DNA from: Pygmaiobacter massiliensis
GTDB lineage: Bacteria > Bacillota > Clostridia > Oscillospirales > Ruminococcaceae
Assembly: GCF_900199435.1 (NCBI RefSeq)
Contig: NZ_OAML01000003.1
Location: 1,071,166-1,135,165, forward strand
Length of the DNA stretch: 64,000 nucleotides
Reading direction: 5' to 3'
This document shows, piece after piece, positions 1-7,107 of the stretch (positions within the stretch are counted from its first letter, which is position 1; each line of letters begins with the position of its first letter). A model generated the notes under the pieces. That model was not told the origin of the DNA. It worked only from the letters and a program-made list of their open reading frames with translations, and made no database searches. The translations under genes were made by a program, and so were the position numbers.

Positions 1-33
1 AGACGGTACAATTGATGCAAGGAGGCATTGACT

Positions 34-1236
34 ATGTATTGCTATCGCAAAGTGACCGATGACCTTTACTGGGTAGGCGGCAATGACCACCGGCTGACCC
101 TGTTTGAAAATATCCATCCGATTCCTCGCGGCGTTTCGTACAACGCCTATCTGCTGATGGACAAAAGCACCGTGCTGTTTGACACGGTGGATTGGTCCGC
201 CAGCCGCCAGCTGATTGAAAACGTCGAGCATCTGCTCGCCGGGCGCGCACTGGATTATCTCGTCATCAACCACATGGAGCCCGACCACGGTGCTTCCATT
301 GAAGAAATTGTGCTGCGCTACCCGAAAGTGAAAATTATCAGCACCGAAAAAGCGTTCCTCTTTATGCGGCAATTTGGCTTTTCCATCGAGGGCCGCACCA
401 TTGAGGTAAAAGAAGGGGACACCCGCAGCTTTGGCAAACATACGGTTACCTTTGTTGCGGCGCCAATGGTCCACTGGCCGGAAGCAATGGTTACCTTTGA
501 CACCACCAACGGCGTTTTATTTTCCGCAGACGCGTTTGGCTCTTTTGGTGCACTGGATGGTAAGTTGTTCAACGATGAGCTGAATTTTGACCGCGACTGG
601 ATTGATGATGCACGCCGTTACTACACCAATATCGTGGGAAAATACGGCCCCCATGTGCAGGCGCTGCTGAAAAAAGCAAGCACCATCGATATCAAAATTA
701 TCTGCCCCCTTCATGGACCGGTGTGGCGTTCTGATTTTGCTTACCTGTTAGACAAATACGACAAATGGAGCCGCTATGAGCCGGAAGAAAAAGGCGTGAT
801 GATTGTCTATGCTTCGATGTATGGCAATACCGAATCTGCTGCTGGCGCACTGGCAGCCCGCCTTGTAGAAAAAGGCATGACCAACGTGGTGATGTATGAC
901 GTTTCCAAAACACATGTATCGTACCTGATTGCTGAAGCCTTCCGCTATAGCCACATCGTGCTGGCATCGGTAACTTACAACCTGGGCATTTACCCGGTAA
1001 TGCACAACTACTTGATGGATATGCAGGCTCTTCACCTGCAAAACCGCACAGTTGGCATCATTGAAAATGGCTCTTGGGCGTGCAAATCCGGCACGTTGAT
1101 GCGCGATTTCATCGAAGAAAATATGCGCGGTATGAATGTGCTTTCCGACGGCGTGACCATGGCTTCTGCTATGAACGAAAACAATCTGCCGGATCTTGAA
1201 TCACTGGCAAATGCTTTGATGGATTCGATGAAATAG
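34..1236 (+). CDS. fprA: A-type flavodiiron protein (FprA/ROO family)
   Basis: Predicted soluble 400-residue flavodiiron protein that reduces O2 (or NO) to water in anaerobes, taking electrons from rubredoxin or related carriers. The N-terminal beta-lactamase-like half shows the di-iron ligands: HMEPDH near residue 80, a His in MVHWPE, Asp in SADAFG and His in PLHGPV. The C-terminal half is a flavodoxin domain with the FMN phosphate loop YASMYGNTES. No rubredoxin or reductase domain is fused, which makes it a class A protein. The ATG at 34 is chosen because AAGGAGG at 19-25 lies 8 bases upstream; the in-frame TTG at 28 is too close to it. It seems to stand alone, ending at a terminator at 1408. 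The family call is firm; the O2 versus NO preference cannot be read from sequence. Confidence 0.95.
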   Translation: MYCYRKVTDDLYWVGGNDHRLTLFENIHPIPRGVSYNAYLLMDKSTVLFDTVDWSASRQLIENVEHLLAGRALDYLVINHMEPDHGASIEEIVLRYPKVKIISTEKAFLFMRQFGFSIEGRTIEVKEGDTRSFGKHTVTFVAAPMVHWPEAMVTFDTTNGVLFSADAFGSFGALDGKLFNDELNFDRDWIDDARRYYTNIVGKYGPHVQALLKKASTIDIKIICPLHGPVWRSDFAYLLDKYDKWSRYEPEEKGVMIVYASMYGNTESAAGALAARLVEKGMTNVVMYDVSKTHVSYLIAEAFRYSHIVLASVTYNLGIYPVMHNYLMDMQALHLQNRTVGIIENGSWACKSGTLMRDFIEENMRGMNVLSDGVTMASAMNENNLPDLESLANALMDSMK

Positions 1237-1407
1237 CCACCTTTATCTTTTGATATGACGGGCTGAAGCATTCTAAAAGGAAGAGTAGCCTTTCGCAAAC
1301 GGGTTGCTCGCAATAAGAATAGAACGCAGAACCTCTTTCTTGTGCCGGTGCTCCAGCACGCCTCATATAATCTCCAGAACAATCGCCTTATAAATTTCTC
1401 CAAATAT

Positions 1408-1452
1408 AAAACCACTTGGCCTGTTCCTTTTGGCCGAGTGGTTTTATTTTTT
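1408..1452 (+). terminator. intrinsic terminator after fprA
   Basis: Inverted repeat with arms AAAACCACTTGGCC and GGCCGAGTGGTTTT (one G-T wobble) around a 10-base loop, followed by a run of T. The A-rich 5' side means it could also act on the minus strand. Confidence 0.8.
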
Positions 1453-1579
1453 TGCGGTAGAGCAAAAGTGCCAGAACAGTTTTGGGTGCTATTCGTGACA
1501 AATAAATGGCACAATTTCTATGCAAAAGCGAGAAAAGCGGAAAAAAGCAGCTAAGATTATCTCAACAGACGTAAATCGA

Positions 1580-1607
1580 TTGAAAAAAGTACTGGAAAAG
1601 CTATAAT
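1580..1607 (+). promoter_or_regulatory. sigma-70-type promoter upstream of the sensor kinase
   Basis: TTGAAA at 1580-1585 and a consensus TATAAT at 1602-1607, spaced by 16 bases. The start would be near 1614, leaving a leader of about 170 bases before the kinase gene. Confidence 0.6.
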
Positions 1608-1673
1608 GAAATTTGAAAATAGGGATAATGGGCTACTACGCCCATTTGTAATAGTATTTTTTCTGCTTACCTT

Positions 1674-1693
1674 ATATAACATAATATAACATA
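1674..1693 (+). repeat. tandem 10-bp direct repeat upstream of the sensor kinase
   Basis: ATATAACATA occurs twice head to tail with no gap. The period of one helical turn would place two identical contacts on the same DNA face, so a regulator site is possible; a chance AT-rich repeat is the alternative. Confidence 0.5.
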
Positions 1694-1782
1694 GATGTAT
1701 TTGGTAGACTTTTTTATGCAGCGCCGGGTAGCGGTATCTTATAACGACACATCATAAAAAGACAACCCGGGGAGGAAAGCGA

Positions 1783-3393
1783 ATGACGCAAAAAAAGCAA
1801 ACAACAGAGCTGGAGCGCAAATTGCATTCGGCGTTTTTGCTACTTTCTACTCTAGTAATCCTGCTTTCTCTCGGGGTAACGCTTTATTACGACGTGACCC
1901 GGCAGAAAAAAGATACCGATGCCATCATCAGTGGTACGGCTGCTTATATCGCGATGCTTCCCGGTGTGGTGACGATGTTGGAGGAAGGCTATCCTGACCC
2001 ACAGGTGAAGCAGGCGGTAGATTCGCTTTGTGATACGATTCCGGATATCAATGTAGCGGTTATCTGCGATAAGAACGGCTTGCGTTTTTACCACACAGAC
2101 CGCCAAAAAACCGGTGATTCGTACCTTGATGGAGACGAAAAGCAGATTTTAGAGGGCAGTGCGCCTTATGTTACAACCGGCTATGGTAGCAAGGGCAACC
2201 AGCGCAGGGCTTTCCACGCAATTACAGGTGCAGATGGAAAAATCATCGGTTACGTTATGGTGTCGGTGTTCAGCGCCAGACTTACCGCGCGCCACCGCAG
2301 CATTTTACTGGTGCATTTTTGTATTTTGGGTGTTATGTTGCTGGCAAGCGTTGTGCTTACCAATGCCATTCTACGCTCGCTTCGTAAATCGTTGATGGGA
2401 TTTCAGCCGGAAGAGCTGCTACGTCGCTATCTGCGCCAAGATGAAGTGCTGGGCGCTGTGGAAGAGGGACTCGTGGCGTCAAACCCACAAGGCATCATTA
2501 TTTTCGCAAACCACGCGGCCGTAAACTTTTTCCCTGACACCGAAACGCTGGTTGGGATGCAAGTGCAAGAGCTTTTCCCGGATACCTGCCAGACCACCAT
2601 TATCGAAACGGGTAAGCCGGAGCACCGTCGCTCTTGGATTATCAACGGGCACACGGTGCTGGCCAACGAGATTCCTATCCATACAGAAGACAACAAGGTG
2701 CAGGGTGTACTTACTATTTTGTTCGATAAAACCGAAATGCTGCGGGTGTCAGACGAGTTGTTTGGCGCACGCAGTATGCTGGATGCACTGCGCTCATTCA
2801 ACCACGAGTTTTCGAATAAGCTGCATGTTATTTTGGGCTATCTGGAAACAGGGCAGACCCAGCAGGCAATTCGTTTTATCGTTAATAGTAACCTTGTTTC
2901 CGGCCAGTTGATTTGCCAAACGGCAGAGCTGATTCGCAATTCCGAGCTTTGTGCGCTAGTCATCGGCAAAATGATGCATGCGGCAGAGCTGGGTATTTTG
3001 CTCAATCTTGCTGGTGACAGCTGCTGCATTGAGCAGGATATGCTGCTGCCGGTAGATGACTGGATTACCCTTACCGGAAATCTGCTGGAAAATGCCATTG
3101 AAGAGCTGAGCGGCAGTGACCGTGAAATTAAAGAAATCAAGCTGGGCATCTATTGCCGCCCAGACTGCAATATTCTGGTTTGCGAAGATACCGGTGGGGG
3201 GATTCGCCCCGAGGTTGCAGACCATATCTTTGAAAAAAATGTTTCAACCAAAGGGCAAACGCACGGCATGGGCCTGTATCTGGTGCAGCGCATCGTTAAA
3301 GCAAACGATGGAAAGATTGAAATAGACACCGAACCGGGCGAAGGAACCTGCTTTACCTTGACCTTTACAAGAGAGGAAAAGAACCATGTATAG
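1783..3393 (+). CDS. sensor histidine kinase, CitA/DcuS family
   Basis: 536-residue membrane kinase. A transmembrane segment at about residues 15-36 is followed by an extracytoplasmic ligand-binding PAS-type domain (about 40-165), a second membrane segment (about 172-196), a cytoplasmic PAS domain (about 215-315) and the kinase core. The phosphoacceptor His is in the CitA-type box NHEFSNKLH (His about 341). The ATPase domain shows the N box NLLENAIEEL, G1 box EDTGGGI and G2 box GMGLYLV. Family members sense citrate, fumarate, malate or related acids. GGGGAGG sits before the ATG. The gene overlaps the response regulator by 8 bases. The following glutamate carrier and TAXI binding protein suggest an amino acid or dicarboxylate ligand, which is inference. 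Confidence 0.93.
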   Translation: MTQKKQTTELERKLHSAFLLLSTLVILLSLGVTLYYDVTRQKKDTDAIISGTAAYIAMLPGVVTMLEEGYPDPQVKQAVDSLCDTIPDINVAVICDKNGLRFYHTDRQKTGDSYLDGDEKQILEGSAPYVTTGYGSKGNQRRAFHAITGADGKIIGYVMVSVFSARLTARHRSILLVHFCILGVMLLASVVLTNAILRSLRKSLMGFQPEELLRRYLRQDEVLGAVEEGLVASNPQGIIIFANHAAVNFFPDTETLVGMQVQELFPDTCQTTIIETGKPEHRRSWIINGHTVLANEIPIHTEDNKVQGVLTILFDKTEMLRVSDELFGARSMLDALRSFNHEFSNKLHVILGYLETGQTQQAIRFIVNSNLVSGQLICQTAELIRNSELCALVIGKMMHAAELGILLNLAGDSCCIEQDMLLPVDDWITLTGNLLENAIEELSGSDREIKEIKLGIYCRPDCNILVCEDTGGGIRPEVADHIFEKNVSTKGQTHGMGLYLVQRIVKANDGKIEIDTEPGEGTCFTLTFTREEKNHV

Positions 3394-4066
3394 GGTAATC
3401 ATCATTGAAGACGATCCCATGGTAGCCGCCATTAATCGACAATACATAGAAAACACCCCCGGCTTTCAGGTGCAAGAAGTATTTAAAAATGGCTGCGATG
3501 CGCTGGAATACCTGAAAACAAGGGATACCCAGCTGATTATTTTGGATTATTACACCCCGCTGATGAACGGCGGAGAGTTTATTGACCAGCTGCACCAGAT
3601 GGGCAAAGCGCCTTCTATTATTATGGTAACCTCGGCAAATGACACCCAAATTGTGCGTGACTTAATGAGTCGTGGCGTTTTTGACTATCTGGTAAAGCCG
3701 TTTGAATACGGCAGATTTAAAGCGGCACTCAATAAATTCAGTCAGGCGCAGTCGCTGTTGGGGAACTCAAAAATGTGTTTAAACCAAGAAGATATTGATC
3801 GGCTATGGGTGCCGGCAGAACCCTCGCCGGCGGCGACGGCGACACTTGCCAAAGGGCTGAACGATGCTACAATGGGACTGATTCGCAATTTTTTAAAAGA
3901 AAATCCTGCCGCGATGTACACCAGCGAACAGATTGCAGAACAGATTCATCTTTCACGCATTACCATACGCCGATATATGAATTATCTTGTAGAAACACAC
4001 GAGATTGCAAGCACCATTGACTACCAAACAGGGGGTCGGCCTTCTATAAAATACCGCTCTCGGTAA
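3386..4066 (+). CDS. response regulator, CitB/DcuR family
   Basis: 226-residue DNA-binding response regulator. The receiver domain spans about residues 1-120 with phosphoacceptor Asp54 in IILDYYTP, acidic residues IEDDP near the start and the conserved Lys in YLVKPFEYG. The C-terminal part carries a helix-turn-helix (SEQIAEQIHLSRITIRRY, about 168-185) typical of the CitB group. Its ATG lies within the end of the kinase gene (ATGTATAG, 8-base overlap), implying translational coupling. The likely target is the gltS promoter 150 bases downstream, where three TTACAA/G repeats lie just upstream of the -35 element. The pairing with the kinase is certain from position; the target is inference. Confidence 0.93.
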   Translation: MYRVIIIEDDPMVAAINRQYIENTPGFQVQEVFKNGCDALEYLKTRDTQLIILDYYTPLMNGGEFIDQLHQMGKAPSIIMVTSANDTQIVRDLMSRGVFDYLVKPFEYGRFKAALNKFSQAQSLLGNSKMCLNQEDIDRLWVPAEPSPAATATLAKGLNDATMGLIRNFLKENPAAMYTSEQIAEQIHLSRITIRRYMNYLVETHEIASTIDYQTGGRPSIKYRSR

Positions 4067-4098
4067 CAAACGCCAACAAAAAAATACACAAAAACTGA

Positions 4099-4133
4099 TT
4101 ACAATACTTACAAAAGACCTACATTAGTTACAG
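4099..4133 (+). promoter_or_regulatory. candidate response-regulator binding repeats upstream of gltS
   Basis: Three direct copies of TTACAA/TTACAG at 4099-4104, 4108-4113 and 4128-4133. The last two are 20 bases apart, about two helical turns. They end 4 bases before the -35 element of the gltS promoter, the usual place for an activator site. Confidence 0.4.
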
Positions 4134-4137
4134 AAAA

Positions 4138-4166
4138 TTGAAAAACTCGGCCTACCTTTTTATACT
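4138..4166 (+). promoter_or_regulatory. sigma-70-type promoter of gltS
   Basis: TTGAAA at 4138-4143 and TATACT at 4161-4166 with optimal 17-base spacing. The transcript would start near 4173, 43 bases before the ATG. Confidence 0.7.
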
Positions 4167-4215
4167 AAAGAGCAGTGAAGTGCGCGCTTCAAAAAAGGTT
4201 GGAGGGTAATAAATC

Positions 4216-5460
4216 ATGGACATTTTAAGTTACTTTGGCACTTATACCCCTGCGGCGGATGGGGCAATTGCGTCATTCAAATTCGAGTACTTAATTACTT
4301 TGGGCATTGCGGCAATCGTTATTTTCGTCGGTCGCGCTATCGTTTCTCGCTCGAAACTTTTGCGGAAATACGCGATTCCCGCACCGGTTGTAGCGGGCCT
4401 CATCTTTTCGCTGCTGATTTCAGCAGTCAAGGCATCCGGCACCATCGCCCTTTCGTTCGATACCAAAACCATGCAGGACCTTTGCCAGAACCTGTTCTTC
4501 CTCTGTGTTGGCTTTGGCTTCAGCTTTAAAATGATTAAAAAAGCGGGCGGTAAGCTGTGCATCATGATTGCTGTTGCTGCTTGCTTGCTTATCACCGGCC
4601 AGGACATCCTCGGCGTGCTGGTTGGCAAACTGATTGGCCTGCACCCGCTGCTGGCATTGCAGTGCTCTTCCGCATCTATGTCTGGCGGTGTTGGCACGGC
4701 TTCTGCCTTTGGCCCCATTTTCGAAAGTATGGGCGCACCCGAAGCAACCACCATTGGTGTTGCGGCAGGTACCATGGGCAACATTATGGGCTCCCTCATC
4801 GGCGGCCCGGTTGCAGCTTTCCTGATCAGCCGTCACCACCTTTCTGCAGACCCCAACGACAAGCCGGAAGCAGCACAGAACGGTTCTGCTGCACTTTTGG
4901 ATAACGGACGCATGATTTCGATGTTTGCAATGTGCTTGCTCGTAGCAGCACTTGGCATGCCCATTTACTGCCTGCTCGACAATATCCCGATGATTGAGAT
5001 GCCGAAGTTTATCGGCTGCCTCTTTGCCGGTGCAATTGCCCGCAACGTAATGGAAGCAACCAACATCAAATTCTACACTCCCGAAGTTGACGCCATTGAA
5101 CATATGTTCCTAGAGCTGTATCTGGCACTGGTACTTATGACCATCGATATCACCAAGCTTGCCCCTGTTGCAGGCCAGATGGGTATCATCCTGTTGGTAC
5201 AGGCAATCTTTATGGCATTGTTTGCTATCTTCGTTTCGTACAATATGTTTGGCCGCAATTACGGCGCTGCTGTTATGGCCGCTGGCAACTGCGGTTGGGG
5301 CTGCGGTTCTGGCCCGAACGCTGTTGCAAACGAAAAAGCAGTTATGGAGCAATACGGCTGGCACAACGTTGCATGGGTGCTGTATCCTTCCTTCGCGGTT
5401 GTAATCGACGATATCTACAACCCGATTTTCCTTTCCATCTTCGGCAGTTTTATGAAATAA
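4216..5460 (+). CDS. gltS: GltS-type sodium/glutamate symporter
   Basis: 414-residue integral membrane protein with about 11-12 hydrophobic segments, matching the ESS (glutamate:Na+ symporter) family. The two pseudo-symmetric halves show the family's glycine-rich signatures: SMSGGVGTASAFGP near residue 155 and AAGNCGWGCGSGPNAVANE near 355-372. E. coli GltS has comparable SGGHGT and PTATAN signatures. GGAGG at 4201 precedes the ATG by 10 bases. It has its own promoter and terminator directly downstream of a CitA-type two-component system and is followed by a TAXI binding protein. Glutamate is the family substrate; a dicarboxylate analogue cannot be excluded. Confidence 0.9.
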   Translation: MDILSYFGTYTPAADGAIASFKFEYLITLGIAAIVIFVGRAIVSRSKLLRKYAIPAPVVAGLIFSLLISAVKASGTIALSFDTKTMQDLCQNLFFLCVGFGFSFKMIKKAGGKLCIMIAVAACLLITGQDILGVLVGKLIGLHPLLALQCSSASMSGGVGTASAFGPIFESMGAPEATTIGVAAGTMGNIMGSLIGGPVAAFLISRHHLSADPNDKPEAAQNGSAALLDNGRMISMFAMCLLVAALGMPIYCLLDNIPMIEMPKFIGCLFAGAIARNVMEATNIKFYTPEVDAIEHMFLELYLALVLMTIDITKLAPVAGQMGIILLVQAIFMALFAIFVSYNMFGRNYGAAVMAAGNCGWGCGSGPNAVANEKAVMEQYGWHNVAWVLYPSFAVVIDDIYNPIFLSIFGSFMK

Positions 5461-5500
5461 GCGGTTCTACCGATTGTTTGTTGTATATTAAAATGATAAA

Positions 5501-5540
5501 ACGAGTGCCTGCTATATTAGCGGGCACTCGTTTTTCTTTT
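5501..5540 (+). terminator. intrinsic terminator after gltS
   Basis: Arms ACGAGTGCCTGC and GCGGGCACTCGT around a 7-base AT loop, followed by TTTTTCTTTTTTT. A strong terminator. Confidence 0.9.
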
Positions 5541-5553
5541 TTTCTCGCGACCT

Positions 5554-5586
5554 TTGATAGAAAAAGTCTTGAAATTATGGTATAGT
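5554..5586 (+). promoter_or_regulatory. candidate promoter of the TAXI binding protein
   Basis: An extended -10 element TGGTATAGT (5578-5586) lies downstream of a TTGATA at 5554-5559. The spacing to TATAGT is too long (21), but 16 to the overlapping TATGGT, so the exact -10 is uncertain. Confidence 0.4.
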
Positions 5587-5711
5587 AATTTTGTACATAA
5601 AAAGCATAGTAATTGCCTAGAAGGCTTAATGTGAGGCGAATTTAAATTATAATGCAGAAGGTGTGAAATCTGTCTGCGATGAAAATACAAGCAAAGGTTT
5701 GGTGAGGTGCG

Positions 5712-6740
5712 GTGGACAAAAAGCGGATAAGCAAATTTGCTGCCGGGGTGGTTGGCATCCTGATACTGGCGGCCGGTATCGGTGTGGCAAGCAGACCTTT
5801 CTGGGATTCCACCACGTCAGGTTTGCGCCCAGACAAAACGTCTGAGCCGCAGCTTATGATACTTACCATCGGCACAGCAGACAGTGGGGGCACTATGTAC
5901 CCAGTAGGCAGTGCAATTGCACAGGCGCTCACCGCAAAAGAACCCTTTTTAAAAGTTAATACCAGCGCTTCCAGCGGCTCGCTTGCCAACGTGCAGGGCA
6001 TTGAAAATGGCCAGATTGATATGGGCCTTGTAAGCGCTGATGTGGCATTGGTAGCATATGAGGGCAAAGCAGAATTTTCAGGCAAGCCGGTGGAAAACCT
6101 GCGTGTGATTGCGGCGGTATATTCCAGCCTGTCTAACTGGATGGTGCGTGAAAATGCAGATATCGTTTACGTGCACGATTTGATTGGCAAGCGCGTGGCT
6201 CTGGGACCGGAAGGCTCTACTACCGAGCTCTCTGCGCGAAATGCGCTGACGGTGCTTGGCATTAATAAAAACAACACGCAATTTTTAAATTACGGGCTGG
6301 GCACCGCCGGCACTGCCGTTATGGAGAATGATGTGGATGCAGTGCATGGATTTGCGGGCATCCCCATCAATGGACTCGAAGAAATGGCCCAAAAAACGCC
6401 GACTCGGTTACTCCAATATACGGATGAGGAATTGCATAAAATTTTAGCCCGCAATGCCAGCTATTCGCGCTCGATTATTCCGGCGGGCACTTATACAGGG
6501 CAAACACAGCCGGTAGAAACCTTTGGGGTGAAATGCCTACTTTGTGTCAGCGCGGATATGGATGAGGAACTGGTTTATACCATTACCAAAGCCTTGTACG
6601 ATTCGGTAGAAGAAATGGCTGCGGAACAACCTGTGATGGCGGAGATGAAAAAAGAAGATTTTTGTTACAGTAATCTTCCTGTACCGCTGCACCCAGGCGC
6701 AGAAAAGTTTTACCGCGAGCGTGGCCTGGTGCAAGATTAG
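5712..6740 (+). CDS. TAXI-family TRAP solute-binding protein
   Basis: 342-residue extracytoplasmic binding protein. A basic start (MDKKR) and a hydrophobic stretch at about residues 9-27 form a signal anchor without a clear lipobox. The TAXI signature follows near 52-72 (LTIGTADSGGTMYPVGSAI), and the rest follows the periplasmic-binding-protein pattern for this family. The start is GTG at 5712 behind GGTGAGG. No TRAP membrane component (DctQ/DctM or a fused form) is in the window, so this is an orphan subunit. TAXI proteins with known ligands include glutamate/glutamine binders, which fits the adjacent gltS. It may feed that carrier or act as a co-sensor for the CitA-type kinase, as DctB does with DctS in Bacillus; both ideas are inference. 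Confidence 0.88.
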   Translation: MDKKRISKFAAGVVGILILAAGIGVASRPFWDSTTSGLRPDKTSEPQLMILTIGTADSGGTMYPVGSAIAQALTAKEPFLKVNTSASSGSLANVQGIENGQIDMGLVSADVALVAYEGKAEFSGKPVENLRVIAAVYSSLSNWMVRENADIVYVHDLIGKRVALGPEGSTTELSARNALTVLGINKNNTQFLNYGLGTAGTAVMENDVDAVHGFAGIPINGLEEMAQKTPTRLLQYTDEELHKILARNASYSRSIIPAGTYTGQTQPVETFGVKCLLCVSADMDEELVYTITKALYDSVEEMAAEQPVMAEMKKEDFCYSNLPVPLHPGAEKFYRERGLVQD

Positions 6741-6770
6741 TCTTTTCCTGCTATAAAAGAAACACTGCAA

Positions 6771-6804
6771 ACAGGGCCTGTCAAAAGATAGGTTCTGTTT
6801 TTTG
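6771..6804 (+). terminator. intrinsic terminator after the TAXI gene
   Basis: Arms ACAGGGCCTGTC and GATAGGTTCTGT (pairing with G-T wobbles) around AAAA, followed by TTTTTTG. Confidence 0.75.
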
Positions 6805-6827
6805 TTTTTGAAAAATAAAAGCAATAA

Positions 6828-6856
6828 TTGAATATGGTAAAAAATTACTGTAAAAT
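6828..6856 (+). promoter_or_regulatory. candidate promoter of the GT-C-like gene
   Basis: TTGAAT at 6828-6833 and TAAAAT at 6851-6856, 17-base spacing. The repeated ACTGTAA around the -10 could be an operator. The predicted leader is about 245 bases. Confidence 0.45.
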
Positions 6857-7107
6857 ACTGTAAGACAATGTCGAAATATAGAACAAAATCCCTTGCTTCT
6901 TTTGCTTTTACAACGTAGAAACGATTTGTTAAGCTTGGCTCAAATATTAAGAAATGTAGCTGTGCTTTTTCTGCATTGATAATTTTCGTTTTATTTCTCA
7001 AATTTTATCCCTTTGATGCGGCAGTACTGCTCTTTGGCAGAAAAAATAACGCGAGAGAAGAGACAATAAAGCGTCTGCAAAAGCCAAGGGAATAGGAGGA
7101 AAGCGGA

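Larger units (their letters stand above)
1237..1782. other. intergenic region between fprA and the sensor kinase
   Basis: 546 bases without a convincing gene. It holds the fprA terminator (1408-1452), a sigma-70-type promoter (1580-1607), a small hairpin (arms AATGGGC 1627-1633 and GCCCATT 1640-1646) followed by a loose T-rich stretch, and a perfect tandem repeat of ATATAACATA at 1674-1693. The short open frame at 1342-1554 has no ribosome-binding site and runs through the terminator, so I do not call it. Confidence 0.6.
6741..7107. other. AT-rich intergenic region before the GT-C-like gene
   Basis: 367 bases with no supported gene. It holds the terminator of the TAXI gene (6771-6804), a promoter candidate (6828-6856) and two close copies of TACTGTAA that overlap the promoter -10 (about 6845-6862). 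Confidence 0.5.

Noticed and set aside
1342-1554. 70-residue frame downstream of fprA
   Set aside because: It reads through the fprA terminator and has no ribosome-binding site.
4420-5103. 227-residue minus-strand frame opposite gltS
   Set aside because: Cys/His-rich composition is the mirror of the Gly/Ala-rich transporter; no ribosome-binding site.
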